A stretch of 64,000 nucleotides of DNA from Immersiella caudata. Its lineage: Eukaryota; Ascomycota; Sordariomycetes; Sordariales; Lasiosphaeriaceae. Within the stretch, counting starts at the first letter, position 1. Every line of letters begins with the position of its first letter. Location of the stretch: NCBI GenBank assembly GCA_030512335.1, contig JAULSU010000008.1, forward strand, positions 62,001-126,000, written 5' to 3'. Below the pieces are notes generated by a model. That model saw nothing but the letters and a program-made list of their open reading frames with translations, ran no database searches and was not told the DNA's origin. A program made the position numbers and the translations under genes. Of the stretch, positions 54,678 through 64,000 are shown piece by piece.

Positions 54678-55578
54678 CTTCCCAAGACGAGAAATTGTGA
54701 CGACGACAGAGCGAAGAGGAGCTTGAAGGTCAAGATCGTCCCGTTGCATTATCTATATCACTGTCGCGGGTTAAGCGAGGTATAATCCCCTTGGGCACAT
54801 GATGCCCCTGAGCTTTTCTCTCTATGCGCCGTGGACGCTTCTGCCTGCCGACAACACCATGAAAACGTCCTTCTCAAACTCGGCGATGGTTCAGCTGAGG
54901 GCGATGAGTCGAACCATTGCTCCCAGTCTACCCAGTGAGGATCTAGATGCTGAATAGCTCTCCTGTGCGGCTAACGCACCTTTGCGCAGCCGCATCTAGT
55001 GGCTTGCCGTTCCCGGTCGTCTGGTTGGCTCCGGGAACGAGCCTCGGGGCGCTAAGCGCGGCCCCTCATGCACCCGGACAAACAGCCGCAGAGGGCGGGC
55101 GGGGCAGTCATCTCATTCGTCCCCTGCCTGGCCGGGTCCGCGCGGTGCCGACAGAAGAGACTTGGCATGGCCAAAACGGTGCTGGCCAATAGCACCACGC
55201 GTATTCAGTCCTCCCAACATCAAGTTGTGTTTCTTCAGTCTTATGATCTCTTTTCTCCTTCATATTTCAAGGGGCAGGTTACCTCAGCTGAACAGCTCGA
55301 GCCAGGTCGATGTCAGGGGCGGCATCTACATTCGGAATTGAGAGCGAGAGATGTCTTCATCGACTCGACGCCTCGAAGGAGGAAAAAAAAGGGGGGGGCC
55401 TAAAGGGATTCAACATGAACTCTCCTCGCCCTATATAAGATCAACTGAATCTCTCAATCATTCCAAACGTCAATTCCTCACCAAGCAAGAAAAAAAGCAC
55501 GAAAAGCAGAGCCAGCCCTCGCTTCTTCAAACTCTTCAACTTAGTCTCGCGTCATCCACGACTTGCCACTCCGCCACA
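54678..55578. other. Divergent promoter region
   Basis: About 0.9 kb shared by the UstYa gene and the KR-site secreted gene. Short ORFs only. Confidence 0.5.
55432..55439 (+). promoter_or_regulatory. TATA box of the KR-site secreted gene
   Basis: TATATAAG lies 147 bp before the start codon at 55579, followed by a CT/CA-rich leader as is usual in highly expressed fungal genes. Confidence 0.55.
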
Positions 55579-56291
55579 ATGCATCACCAAAATCTCATCT
55601 CCATCCTCTCAGTCCTCTGCACCATGGCCGCAGCAGCTCCGGTCACCGGTAAGGCCTTCTTATCCCTTACATCATGTTCAACAACAACACTAACACAAAC
55701 ATTACAGAACGCCCTGTTGGAAACGCCGTGAGCAAGCGTCAAGCCACTGGCTGGCCCGACTTCTGCGGCCCCCAGCCCGACGCCTCCACTACCGATATCA
55801 CCTGCATCCTGCCTGATGCCACTTCCGACGAACTTGACTCCCTCCTCGCCGCCCTTGACCCCAAGTTTTGCCAAAAGACAGCCGACGGCATCATCTGCAC
55901 TAAGGGCGGATCCAACATCAAGCGCGACACCCGGTCGACCCCGTGGGTTCTCGTCCCGCTCGAAGGGAGCTCAGCGGCACCCGTCAAGCGCGAAACCCCG
56001 ACCCTTGTCCTTCCGCCCAAGACCCCCTTGAAGGACCTCAAGGTCCCAGTTCCTTCAGAGTTCGTCACTGATCCCATCGGCAAAGACAAGCTTCTCATTC
56101 CAGGTGCTGGTGAGGGTAACCCCCTTGGTTGGGAAGTCGGCGGCAGCATTGGCCCCTACAAGTTCTGGGTTAAGGGGAAGGCGGTGGATGATCTTGTTAG
56201 CTTGGACCCTGTGACGATCACTCCTGTGCTTGTTGACCCGCTTGTGAAGGGGCCGCTCGTTAAGGGGCCCCTTGTGCGTGTTGGTCATTGA
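55579..56291 (+). CDS. Secreted protein with Lys-Arg (Kex2-type) processing sites
   Basis: Exons 55579-55648 and 55708-56291, 217 residues; the intron has GTAAGG, ACTAACAC branch and TTACAG. The start gives a signal peptide (LISILSVLCTMAAAAPVTG) with the first exon ending near the cleavage site. Three KR dipeptides (VSKR, NIKR, PVKR) split the N-terminal half into short pieces; four cysteines lie between the first two (DFCG, DITC, KFCQ, IICT). The rest is Pro/Val/Leu-rich and ends in a short tandem repeat, KGPLVKGPLVR. I do not know the family. Processing by Kex2 in the Golgi is inferred. Divergent placement beside a UstYa gene makes a peptide precursor a possibility, though repeated core peptides are lacking. 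Its 3' end overlaps the next gene tail-to-tail by 7 bp. Confidence 0.75.
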
Positions 56292-58312
56292 GAGGAAGAT
56301 GTATCTGGGACGCATTGAAGTTTTGGAAGACATATGATCATTAGGTTAAGTAGGGAAGAAAGTCGGCGAGGAGATTCTTTCGTATAGTGGCGCACGGTTC
56401 GAATTGAAAGATTTCTTATCCTATGGAGTACCTCGCCCTGGGCCTCGTGGGACACTTGAGGCAGCCAAACTTCCACGTTTGCGGACAATTTCCGCGTCTT
56501 CCCAGAAATATCGTCACTCTTCCCCTCTTCCTCATCATCAGTGTCAGCGCCCTCTAACCATTCGTGTTCCCAAAGTTCCCGCTCACCCAATGCGTATCCA
56601 TCGACACGCAGCCAGCCAAAGATGCTCCGCGTCGCGTTTTCCGACATGAAGTCTTTCTCGGGGTCTGGGCTCCCGTGGTCAACTGGGATTGAGCTTGGAG
56701 GTAGCTCATGGTCGGCGAGCGGAAAAGCAGGGTCGTCACCGTCGGACGGCTGGTATCTCATCGTTCCCCCAACGCAGTCCCATGTGAAGCCCCGGCACTG
56801 AAGGCTGTGGTTTTTGCACAGTTCATGGGCCCGTACTTCTAGATCGGTATGTTCCAATGGAATTCGGCCGAATGGTCTCCACTGGCAGACAGGCACTCGA
56901 TTGTGCGACCCGGACCGAGAGAGGAAGAGCAGACGACACTGGCCCGCCCGGGATACGTAGCCGTCTGCGGCGAGAGGGTCCGAGATGGGTTCTTGGAGGA
57001 AGGACTGAATCGTTCCAGACCACGCAGCAGATTGGAGGTCGATGGGTATCATTCCAAACCCAACGTCCCGCAAGAGTGTCTGCTGAAGCCCGAGGACTGT
57101 TGCACCCAGCCAAAGAGCCGCCAACTTTGGTTGCCGGTCCATGAGCATGCGTCCGAGGGCAAGAGGATCTCCCTGGGCAACCGCAGCATCGATGGCCGCT
57201 AGGGAGCCTCGTAGCCATGGGGTAACCGCGTTACATTCAATTCCAGGATTGTAGAAGCTGCTCAGCAGCATCGGGCGAATTCCTTTACTGCGGCAGCTGA
57301 GGGTGATGAGCCGATCCAAGTCGTCTACATGGTCAGTCCAACTGTGCCGGGAGTTGCTGTTGGTGCTGGGACACTGCTGCCGCGGCATGGAAGGTGTGGA
57401 TGCGGTTTGGCCTGCTAGGTGGCTTGCAGCCAATGCTGGCAGCTGCAGCCCTTTCCCGGTGCCCATGGATGGGAAGAGAAGGACAGCGGCGAGCGCAGCC
57501 TGGCTTTGGTCGGCGGTGTTTTGGTGGAGGCAAAAATTGTCCAGGAAACTGAGGGCTTTCGCACAGGAGGGCGCCGCAGCCGAATCAGTCTGAAAGACAG
57601 AGGTGGTCGCCAACAGAAACGGGTAGCCTGGCTGGAGTCGAATAGACCACGGAGCCAAAAAGGTGTCTTGGCCCAGCGACAGAGTCGCCTGCCATCCCTG
57701 GCCTGGGGCGAGGACGGCTGCCCACCATCGAGTTTCATCTGGCCCGGCATACCTAATGTCCACTTCTGGCTTGGGGTGTTCGGGCAGCGGAGTGAATGGT
57801 GTGCGCGCATCATAGGCGTCGGCCATGCTGCTCGTATAGAAGAGTGACGCGCCCTCGGGCATGACCTCAGCCCAGCGTGCCGAGAGGACATATGGCCAGG
57901 CCAAGATGAGCACGGCGAGACGATTCTGGTCGCCCCGTGCAAACCACGACGCCCAACGAATAGCAGGCTCTGCGGTCAGCACAGTGGACAGTAGGGTGGG
58001 ATTCCTCGAAGCGATAGGGATTTGGTCCTGTTGCTGAAACTGCGGCAGCGCAGATTCGCAGTCTGCTTGCGTGGATCCCCAATTGACGCAACCTGTCGCG
58101 TACACCTGGCTGTGCGCGGCGTATTTGATGTGGTTTAGCTGCAGGTCGTGGGGGAATGAGCCATGTTGACGAAAAGCGTCGTGAATGCTGAGGTAGGATG
58201 ATGGCAGGCCCGTTTGCTCAACCGTTGCCGCGTAGAAGGCAGACCAGGTTCGGAAACCCTGCTCGTAAATCGCCCGAAAATCCTCAGAATTCAGTCGAAC
58301 GGGGTCGGTCAT
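56285..58312 (-). CDS. Conserved fungal protein of unknown function
   Basis: A single open frame of 675 residues from the ATG at 58312 (MTDPVRLNSEDFRAIYEQGF). It looks globular and rich in Trp, Leu and Ala, without signal peptide or membrane helix. Notable stretches: LAVLILAWPYVLSARWAEVM, RWWAAVLAPGQGW, SFYNPGIECNAVTPWL, ALWLGATVLGLQQTLLRDVG, RGFTWDCVGGTMRY. An acidic linker (DTDDEEEGKSDD) lies near the C-terminus. I do not recognise a catalytic motif or named domain. The C-terminal 20 residues overlap the 3' end of the preceding gene and may include unspliced sequence. Confidence 0.75.
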   Translation of the reverse strand: MTDPVRLNSEDFRAIYEQGFRTWSAFYAATVEQTGLPSSYLSIHDAFRQHGSFPHDLQLNHIKYAAHSQVYATGCVNWGSTQADCESALPQFQQQDQIPIASRNPTLLSTVLTAEPAIRWASWFARGDQNRLAVLILAWPYVLSARWAEVMPEGASLFYTSSMADAYDARTPFTPLPEHPKPEVDIRYAGPDETRWWAAVLAPGQGWQATLSLGQDTFLAPWSIRLQPGYPFLLATTSVFQTDSAAAPSCAKALSFLDNFCLHQNTADQSQAALAAVLLFPSMGTGKGLQLPALAASHLAGQTASTPSMPRQQCPSTNSNSRHSWTDHVDDLDRLITLSCRSKGIRPMLLSSFYNPGIECNAVTPWLRGSLAAIDAAVAQGDPLALGRMLMDRQPKLAALWLGATVLGLQQTLLRDVGFGMIPIDLQSAAWSGTIQSFLQEPISDPLAADGYVSRAGQCRLLFLSRSGSHNRVPVCQWRPFGRIPLEHTDLEVRAHELCKNHSLQCRGFTWDCVGGTMRYQPSDGDDPAFPLADHELPPSSIPVDHGSPDPEKDFMSENATRSIFGWLRVDGYALGERELWEHEWLEGADTDDEEEGKSDDISGKTRKLSANVEVWLPQVSHEAQGEVLHRIRNLSIRTVRHYTKESPRRLSSLLNLMIICLPKLQCVPDTSSSQ

Positions 58313-58662
58313 GGTTCTCTTTGCTGAGGTATCGGCGGCGCCAAAGATGGTGGCCTATCCGCGAGGTAAACCGGACGTGTCGTCAAGTCTCGATTCGAAG
58401 GGTTGAAGCGGTGAAGCCATAGCGCCAATGCTCTCTTGGTTTAGTCACTGATGTGCAGTGGCCCGTGCACACGAAGCGTCGACCTGAAATGATGACCCGA
58501 TTGGGGAAGTGGCAGTTACGGAAGCGCCTACCAAAAGTATTTCTCGCCGCTTTTGAATGCTAAGACCACCCGCGCTCGCGGGACCCGTTGTACTTCAGTG
58601 GCCCAAAACACAACATAACACGCCGGGCAACACACACCAAAACACGGAAAACTCCGTCCAAT
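58313..58662. other. Intergenic region
   Basis: About 350 bp between two minus-strand genes; promoter of the gene starting at 58312. Nothing else seen. Confidence 0.4.
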
Positions 58663-60802
58663 TCAGACCACATCCCTTAAACCCCGTCTTGGCTCCCCGT
58701 TAGCAATTGGAGCACCTGTCCCATTCGCTTGCCCCAACTCTCCCCTGATCATCTTTGTCTTCTCCAAATTTCTCCTCGTCACAAAACTCCACATCCAAGC
58801 CCCATTGACAACGTCATGCCCGCCTTCCCTTGCCGGATTTATCGAAACGTTACCCATAAACGTCGCAGTCAGCACACTCGACCACAAAATTGGAATGACA
58901 GCAATAAAGGCCCACATGATCCCCGCCTTAGGATCACTATGTCCCTCCCCACTCTTGTTCGAGAATACCGTCGACATCAGTGTCAGTCCAACAGTACCAC
59001 CGAATGGGTTGGCGAAGGTGACGAGACATTGAATGGGAGCCGTCATTGTTGGGAAGTATGCGAGGGCGTGGAGTGAGCCGGGGTTAAACGAGAGGCCGAC
59101 GCCGTAGCCGGTCAGCGCCATCATCCCGTAGATTACCGGGATCCTCTCTGCTTCAGTAGCCCAAGCGAGGACAGTAATACCAACAGAGGCGGTGACAGTA
59201 GCCAGAAGAATCGTTGGTTGAGTTTGGCGGGGCCAGATGTTCATGAAGAAGTTGGCCGAGAAGGCGCCGGCTGGGAGAAAGTCAGCATCTAACACCGGTG
59301 ACCAAGGGGGAATAACTTACGGCCCAACCCGCTGAGAAACCACAACAACGAAAGCCCAGCAGCTTCCGAGCTTTGGTTGCGAACGAGGGTGAAGTAGAGG
59401 TCCATGAAGTACATGACCGCAAACATCGCCACGCCCATAACAAAGTTCACCACAAACAATAGCCCCATATCCCGCTGCGTAATCAACTCCCACGGAATCA
59501 TGGCCCTCTGCAACGGAAACACCCTTGCCATGATTCTCCCCGGCGCCATAGCATACTCATACCACAGCCACACGACAGTCAACACCCCGCCAGTCACCAA
59601 AGGCGCAACAACCCCAGCAGAGTCCCACGCATACTGCCCCCCGGCCCAAGTGAGCGCCAACACGAGCAACCCAATCCCCCAAAGGAATAGACTCTGCCCC
59701 CCATAGTCAATCGTCGCCAGCCGTAAAAAGAACCGCCCCCTCTTCGTCTCCTTATCTCTCACCCTCTTCCTCCCATGCTCCGTTTCTTCCAACTCCGGCA
59801 GTGGCTGCGCCCCAAGAAGTTCCCCCTTCAACAGCACAAACGCCAACACCACCGCGACAGCGGCCACGGGAAGATTGATACCAAAGCACCACCGCCAATT
59901 GACCTTGGTGAGGTATCCCCCCGCAACGGGGCCGATGGCAAAACCGACGGCGCTGAATATGGCGAAGATGGTCCAGTTTTTGGCGTATTCGGCGAGATCG
60001 ACGCGGTCGGCGAGGATGGTGCGTACGCAGATGTTGATGCCGGAGGCGCCGACGCCTTGGAGAGCGCGGCCGAGGAGGAGGATGCCGAAGGCGGTGGTGG
60101 GTGCGCCAGTGCTAGGGGGAGATGTTAGTTTGACTGCAAGTGGAATATTATCTTTGAACGGGGAGCGCGAGTGGGGACCCGCAGAAGATGAAGGCGTACC
60201 AAATAGCAGAACCGATGGAAATGATCGCAACACCGGTTAGGAGAGTTGAAAAACGACCGTAAATGTCGGCAATCTGGGCCCAAAAAGGGAGGAATGCCGC
60301 GGCGGTCAAATTGAACGACGTGATAATCCAGTTCAGCTGTCCGATTTGCCCTGCGTCAGTCAGCATTTCCGCCTACGCGCAACGAGTAGCTCAATGGGGA
60401 TGATGAAGACCCACCAAAGTCCGTAGCAATGAACGGTAACGCGGAGGCAATGATGGTTGTGTCGAGCGCTTGCAGGGTGAAAGGCATAAACAAGCCAAAT
60501 ATTATCTTATAGCGGTAGACGCGCCGTCTCTTCTTCTCTGCCCGCTCCTCTGGTGACTCCTTTTCGGCATGTTGGGATGTCGCATACCGACCTGGTGAAT
60601 ACGTTTCGACCGGCGAGAGTGTTGCGCCGTTGTGTTGGGCGTGTTGATGCTGTTGGGTGGATTGCGGAATTGGAGTGGAGGTTGGGGACTCGCGCGATCC
60701 GGAACTAGCAACGCGAAGTTGTTCCAGCTCCGCTGTGGCTTCCGTGTTACGCTGCTGGCGCTCCTTGTACTTTTTCTTTGCGTATTTTGCAGCGAGGAAC
60801 AT
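58663..60802 (-). CDS. MFS multidrug-type transporter, DHA2 (14-helix) family
   Basis: Exons 60802-60415, 60350-60200, 60111-59321 and 59270-58663, 645 residues; introns are GTGGGT...GCAG, GTACGC...CTAG and GTAAGT...CCAG. After a basic, Ser/Gln-rich cytoplasmic N-terminus come helix 1 and motif D1 (LQALDTTIIASALPFIA), then WIITSFNLTAAAFLPFWAQ, ADIYGRFSTLLTG (motif A), GRALQGVGASGINI, the motif C region GFAIGPVAGGYLT, and NWRWCFGINLPV. About 14 helices can be traced. The family exports drugs, toxins and other small molecules by proton antiport at the plasma membrane. It is not next to a recognised biosynthetic gene except, at 5 kb, the UstYa pair. Confidence 0.88.
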
Positions 60803-61630
60803 GATGAATGGTATTCAGGTGAGCAAAGAAAAGAGGAATAGCAAAGAGTGGGAGGAAAGAACAACCCAGACCGTGATGCAGTTCACCAAAACAGCCCCTG
60901 ACATGCGCTGGAAGACCCTTATTTATGCCAAATTGAGGACCGGCTCCTCCAGTCGACTTTACTTGCAACCACGGAAACCCGGAATCCTCAGCCCCTTCTA
61001 ACGCCTTGTCGCGCAGTGCACCCCTCAGAATAGCTGCAGATCTGCCGTGGCGGCGACCCCGAAATGCCAAGCCCAGGATGCGATTGGATCAATGCCAAGA
61101 GAAATTGGTCGCATTCGTCGGGTTCATCGCATTCACCCACATCCAAAACCCGACGAGGGGCAAACTCGCGCTGCGCCCCTTTCCCATCGCATTACTCGGA
61201 AAAGGCTGAGGGATTGTCCAAGTACCTTGATATCTACTTAAAACTCAATGCAAAAAACCACAACCAACGTCAAATACGGACAACATGCCGTGATTCCTCC
61301 ACCTCGAAGAGGATGCAAAAAGGTGGCAGTCAGTACTGAGACCAGACTAGTACCGCGCAGCTACGCCACGATCATCCAAGATGCATCAAGGAGAGGGCCC
61401 GTCACCTTGCCACCGTGACCTGCCGTGCCAAATAAACATTCCCGCTAATATTTTGTTCATCCACCGCTAAAACGCCGTTCGCCATGTCGGCATCGCCTCT
61501 TGCCATGACCCAGAAGGAAACGACTACGGAAATACAAATATCATTAGACTCCCTGCTCCAGCCGAGTAAAGAAAGCGATCGGAGCTTATGCCATCTATCG
61601 CCCAGTCCTCATAAACTCGCCATGGGCCAG
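60803..61630. other. Intergenic region
   Basis: Promoter of the MFS gene and 3' flank of tps1. No gene seen. Confidence 0.45.
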
Positions 61631-63296
61631 CTACTCTCCGTCGATGGCGGCCTTGGCACCATCCACAACACTCTTCAGCCCCTCTCCAATCTTAGCCCCA
61701 AGGTTCTTGTTGTCCTCGTCAGCGCCCTTTTCATCAGCCGCTGTGATCCTCGTCAACTCGCTGACGAAGCTCTGACCCCACCAAGCACTAGTGTACTTGA
61801 AGACATATCTCTCCAATTTCCTGAAGTTGATCTCGCGCTGCTCGGGCGTCATTGTAACGGCGTCGTGAATCGCGTTTGCCAGCTCCTCCGTGTTCCAGGG
61901 GTTGACGATGAGACTACCGTTGAGACTCTGTGCCGCGCCCGTAAACTCGGAGAGGATCATGACACCGTGGCGCTCGCGTTGCGTCGCAATGTACTCGTAT
62001 GACACCAGGTTCATGCCGTCCCGAGTAGAGCTCACCAAGCACACGTCACTAACAGCGTACAAGGCCGTGAGCTCATCGAAAGCGACGGACTGGTGCAAGA
62101 AGTGAATAGGCATGAACTCGATGGTGCCGAACTTTCCGTTGATGCGGCCGACAAGCTCGTTCACCACGGCTCGGAGGTTCTGATACTCTTCGACGTCCTG
62201 GCGGGAAGGAACCGCAACTTGGACAAGAACTATCTTACCAACCCATTCGGGATGCTCTGTCAGGAAGACCTCCATGGCGTGGAGCTTCTGCGGGACGCCC
62301 TTGATGTAGTCGAGGCGGTCGACGCCCACGATAAGCTTGACGCCCTCGAACTTGCGCTTCAGGGCGGCGATGCGCTCTTGGACCTTGGGCTTCTTCAGAC
62401 CTTCGACGAACTTCTCCGGGTCGATGCCAATGGGGAAAGCGCCAACTGTGATGAACCGGCCGTTGTGTTCGACACCATTAGGAGTGGTAGGGGTGGAACT
62501 AGTATCACTTGTCAGCGCTGGAGCAAGCATAGCTGCACCATATCTTAGAGTTCTTACAGAATGCGCGAGCAACTGCTCAAGAAATGCCTGGCATAGTCGT
62601 ATGTGTGAAACCCAATGAGATCGCAATCGAGCACGCCCTGCAGCAGCTGCTCTCGCACGGGCAGGATGCGGTAGATCTCGCTGCTGGGGAAGGGCGTGTG
62701 GAGGAAGAAGCCGATCTTGACTCCGCGCTTAGTCTTGGCGATCTCCTCGCGCAGCATCTGCGGCAACAGCATCAAGTGGTAGTCGTGGACCCAAATAAGA
62801 TCTCCGTCCTGCACATCCTTGATGATTTCCTTGGCGAAGAGCCGATTGACCTCACGGTAGGCCGCCCAGGCCGACTCATCGAACGTAATCTCGCCGGGGT
62901 GGTAGTGGAAAAGGGGCCAGAGGATGGAGTCTGTTGGAGGGGAGTGTTAGGGCGACCGCTTGCAAAGGGGAAAGGGGGGGGAAGCTTACTCGCAAAGCCG
63001 TTGTAGTGGCGGTCGGCAAGCTCGTCGTCCACAAACACGGGCACAGCGCCGTACTCATCCCGAAGGCGCTGTCGCATGGGACCCGCCTCGGCCTCAGGGA
63101 CCTCCAGGCCGGGCCAGCCATACCACTGGAAGCTTGTGGTTTTGGACAAGCCGCTCAGACCCGTGACCAGGCCACCTGAGCTCATGGAAAAGGTGTACTG
63201 GCCATCGTCGGAGCGCTTGATCGTGATTGGGAGGCGATTGGAGATCAGCAGGAGCCGACCTCCCGAACCGGATTGGTCTTCTTCGGCGCCGGGCAT
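61631..63296 (-). CDS. tps1: Trehalose-6-phosphate synthase (UDP-forming)
   Basis: Exons 63296-62990, 62930-62558 and 62498-61631, 515 residues, the normal fungal TPS1 length. It is a GT20 glycosyltransferase that joins UDP-glucose and glucose-6-phosphate in the cytosol, the first step of trehalose synthesis. Seen motifs: LLLISNRLPITIKR (N-terminal donor/acceptor loop), QWYGWPGLEVP, DGDLIWVHDYHLMLLPQMLR, HTPFPSSEIYRILP, GFHTYDYARHFLSSCSRIL, GRFITVGAFPIGIDP, VDRLDYIKGVPQK and RDGMNLVSYEYIATQ. The second intron removes the sequence between CSRIL and STPTTPNGVE and gives the expected spacing. It is probably single copy and conserved, so this end of the window is core genome. Confidence 0.96.
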
Positions 63297-64000
63297 TATG
63301 ACGAGATGCGCGGGGCAAACGGGACAAAGACGCGCTAGCTTCGGTGCTGATTCGACCTCTCGATGGGGCGGCGCGGGGCTCGTGGACGGTGAGCTCGGTC
63401 AAAGGGGAAGGCTTCGGACGTCGCTAGAGCTAGCTGAAATACTCTTCAACAGAGAAAGTCGTTGGCGTCAGACGACCCAGGATGGAAAATGCAAAAGGTG
63501 ATTCAGCAGAGCGCGGAAAGCAGGTTTGGCGGATGACGGGCGAAGGCGGGGCAGTCGCCAATTGGAGGCGGGGTTCCAGGTTGCTCCGGGAAGCGACAAA
63601 CTGCTTGCTGTGGCGCAAGCTTGCGGATGACAAGTCCGGATCTAATCGCTGGCCGGTTGCTCAAGATAATGTCAAAAGCGCATATCGATCAACGTTGCCG
63701 GTGTACAAGTTTATATCTGCACCGTACGATGAAAGCTGAGGCATAAGATGCGATGAGGAGGGAACACGAGAATGCCATTCCACCCCTCGAGCTGCAAACA
63801 CTTTGAGCCGTCGACGTAATTTCTGGACGGGGAAACAGGGATTGGCGGTGCGGCACGCCCACCCTTGTCAGCGGGCAACGTCCAGCCTCCAAGCCAAGCA
63901 CGATAAATTCCCGGCAAAGGCCGCCCTTCTGTTCCCTGTGCAACATGGGACCATGCGCACACACGACTTCTCCCATGCGCAGCATCCCCTTCCTCGCTTT
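63297..64000. other. tps1 promoter region and window end
   Basis: About 700 bp upstream of tps1. Short ORFs show no motifs; the next gene is beyond the window. Confidence 0.45.

Overview
The window is nuclear DNA of a filamentous ascomycete, most likely a Sordariomycete. This rests on short introns (46-126 bp) with fungal donor and branch sites (GTAAGT/GTATGT, CTAAC/CTGAC), on fungus-restricted families (HET, UstYa/DUF3328, WSC, fungal CorA-like, Cys-rich GPI-type proteins), and on AT-rich islands full of C-to-T and G-to-A changes at CpA/TpG, the signature of repeat-induced point mutation (RIP). Species is not resolved. Exon structures were built by hand from splice signals, reading phase and family resemblance; where exon sums are multiples of three this is stated or implied by the protein length given.

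Layout. 0-3.5 kb: a ubiquitin-like-domain gene cut by the window start and carrying an in-frame stop, then a small secreted Cys-repeat protein. 3.9-6.15 kb: RIP island with a Ty3/gypsy reverse transcriptase relic, a 0.5 kb nuclear copy of mitochondrial atp6 (NUMT) and an LTR-like repeat ending about 30 bp before the next gene. 6.2-9.2 kb: convergent FAD monooxygenase and allantoate-permease-type MFS carrier. 10.6-11.7 kb: a decayed aminodeoxychorismate-lyase-like pseudogene and a dispersed repeat. 12-14.3 kb: CorA-like membrane protein. 14.9-27.8 kb: one Ty1/copia element (144-bp LTRs, TSD GTTGT) interrupted by a solo LTR (TSD CAGGG) and by a second complete copia element (672-bp LTRs, TSD ATATT) whose leader holds a tRNA-like gene.

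28-45 kb is a run of secreted proteins: a small ORF, a PL7 polysaccharide lyase with five tandem Cys-rich modules, a half-WSC secreted protein, a 1291-residue SGNH esterase + subtilisin + triple WSC protein, then a sesquiterpene-synthase-type cyclase and a Cys-rich, probably GPI-anchored protein. 45.7-50.5 kb: a long disordered protein and an atypical kinase. 51-53 kb: broken HET gene beside a RIP patch and the second copy of the dispersed repeat. 53.5-56.3 kb: a UstYa-family gene divergent from a secreted protein with KR processing sites. 56.3-63.3 kb: a conserved fungal protein of unknown function, a 14-TM-type MFS transporter and trehalose-6-phosphate synthase.

The two parts that look least ordinary are the 29-40 kb group of multi-domain secreted enzymes (cell-surface or matrix attack is the inference) and the three-level nest of RIP-mutated retroelements. 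The UstYa plus KR-protein pair is a possible, unproven, seed of a fungal ribosomal-peptide locus.
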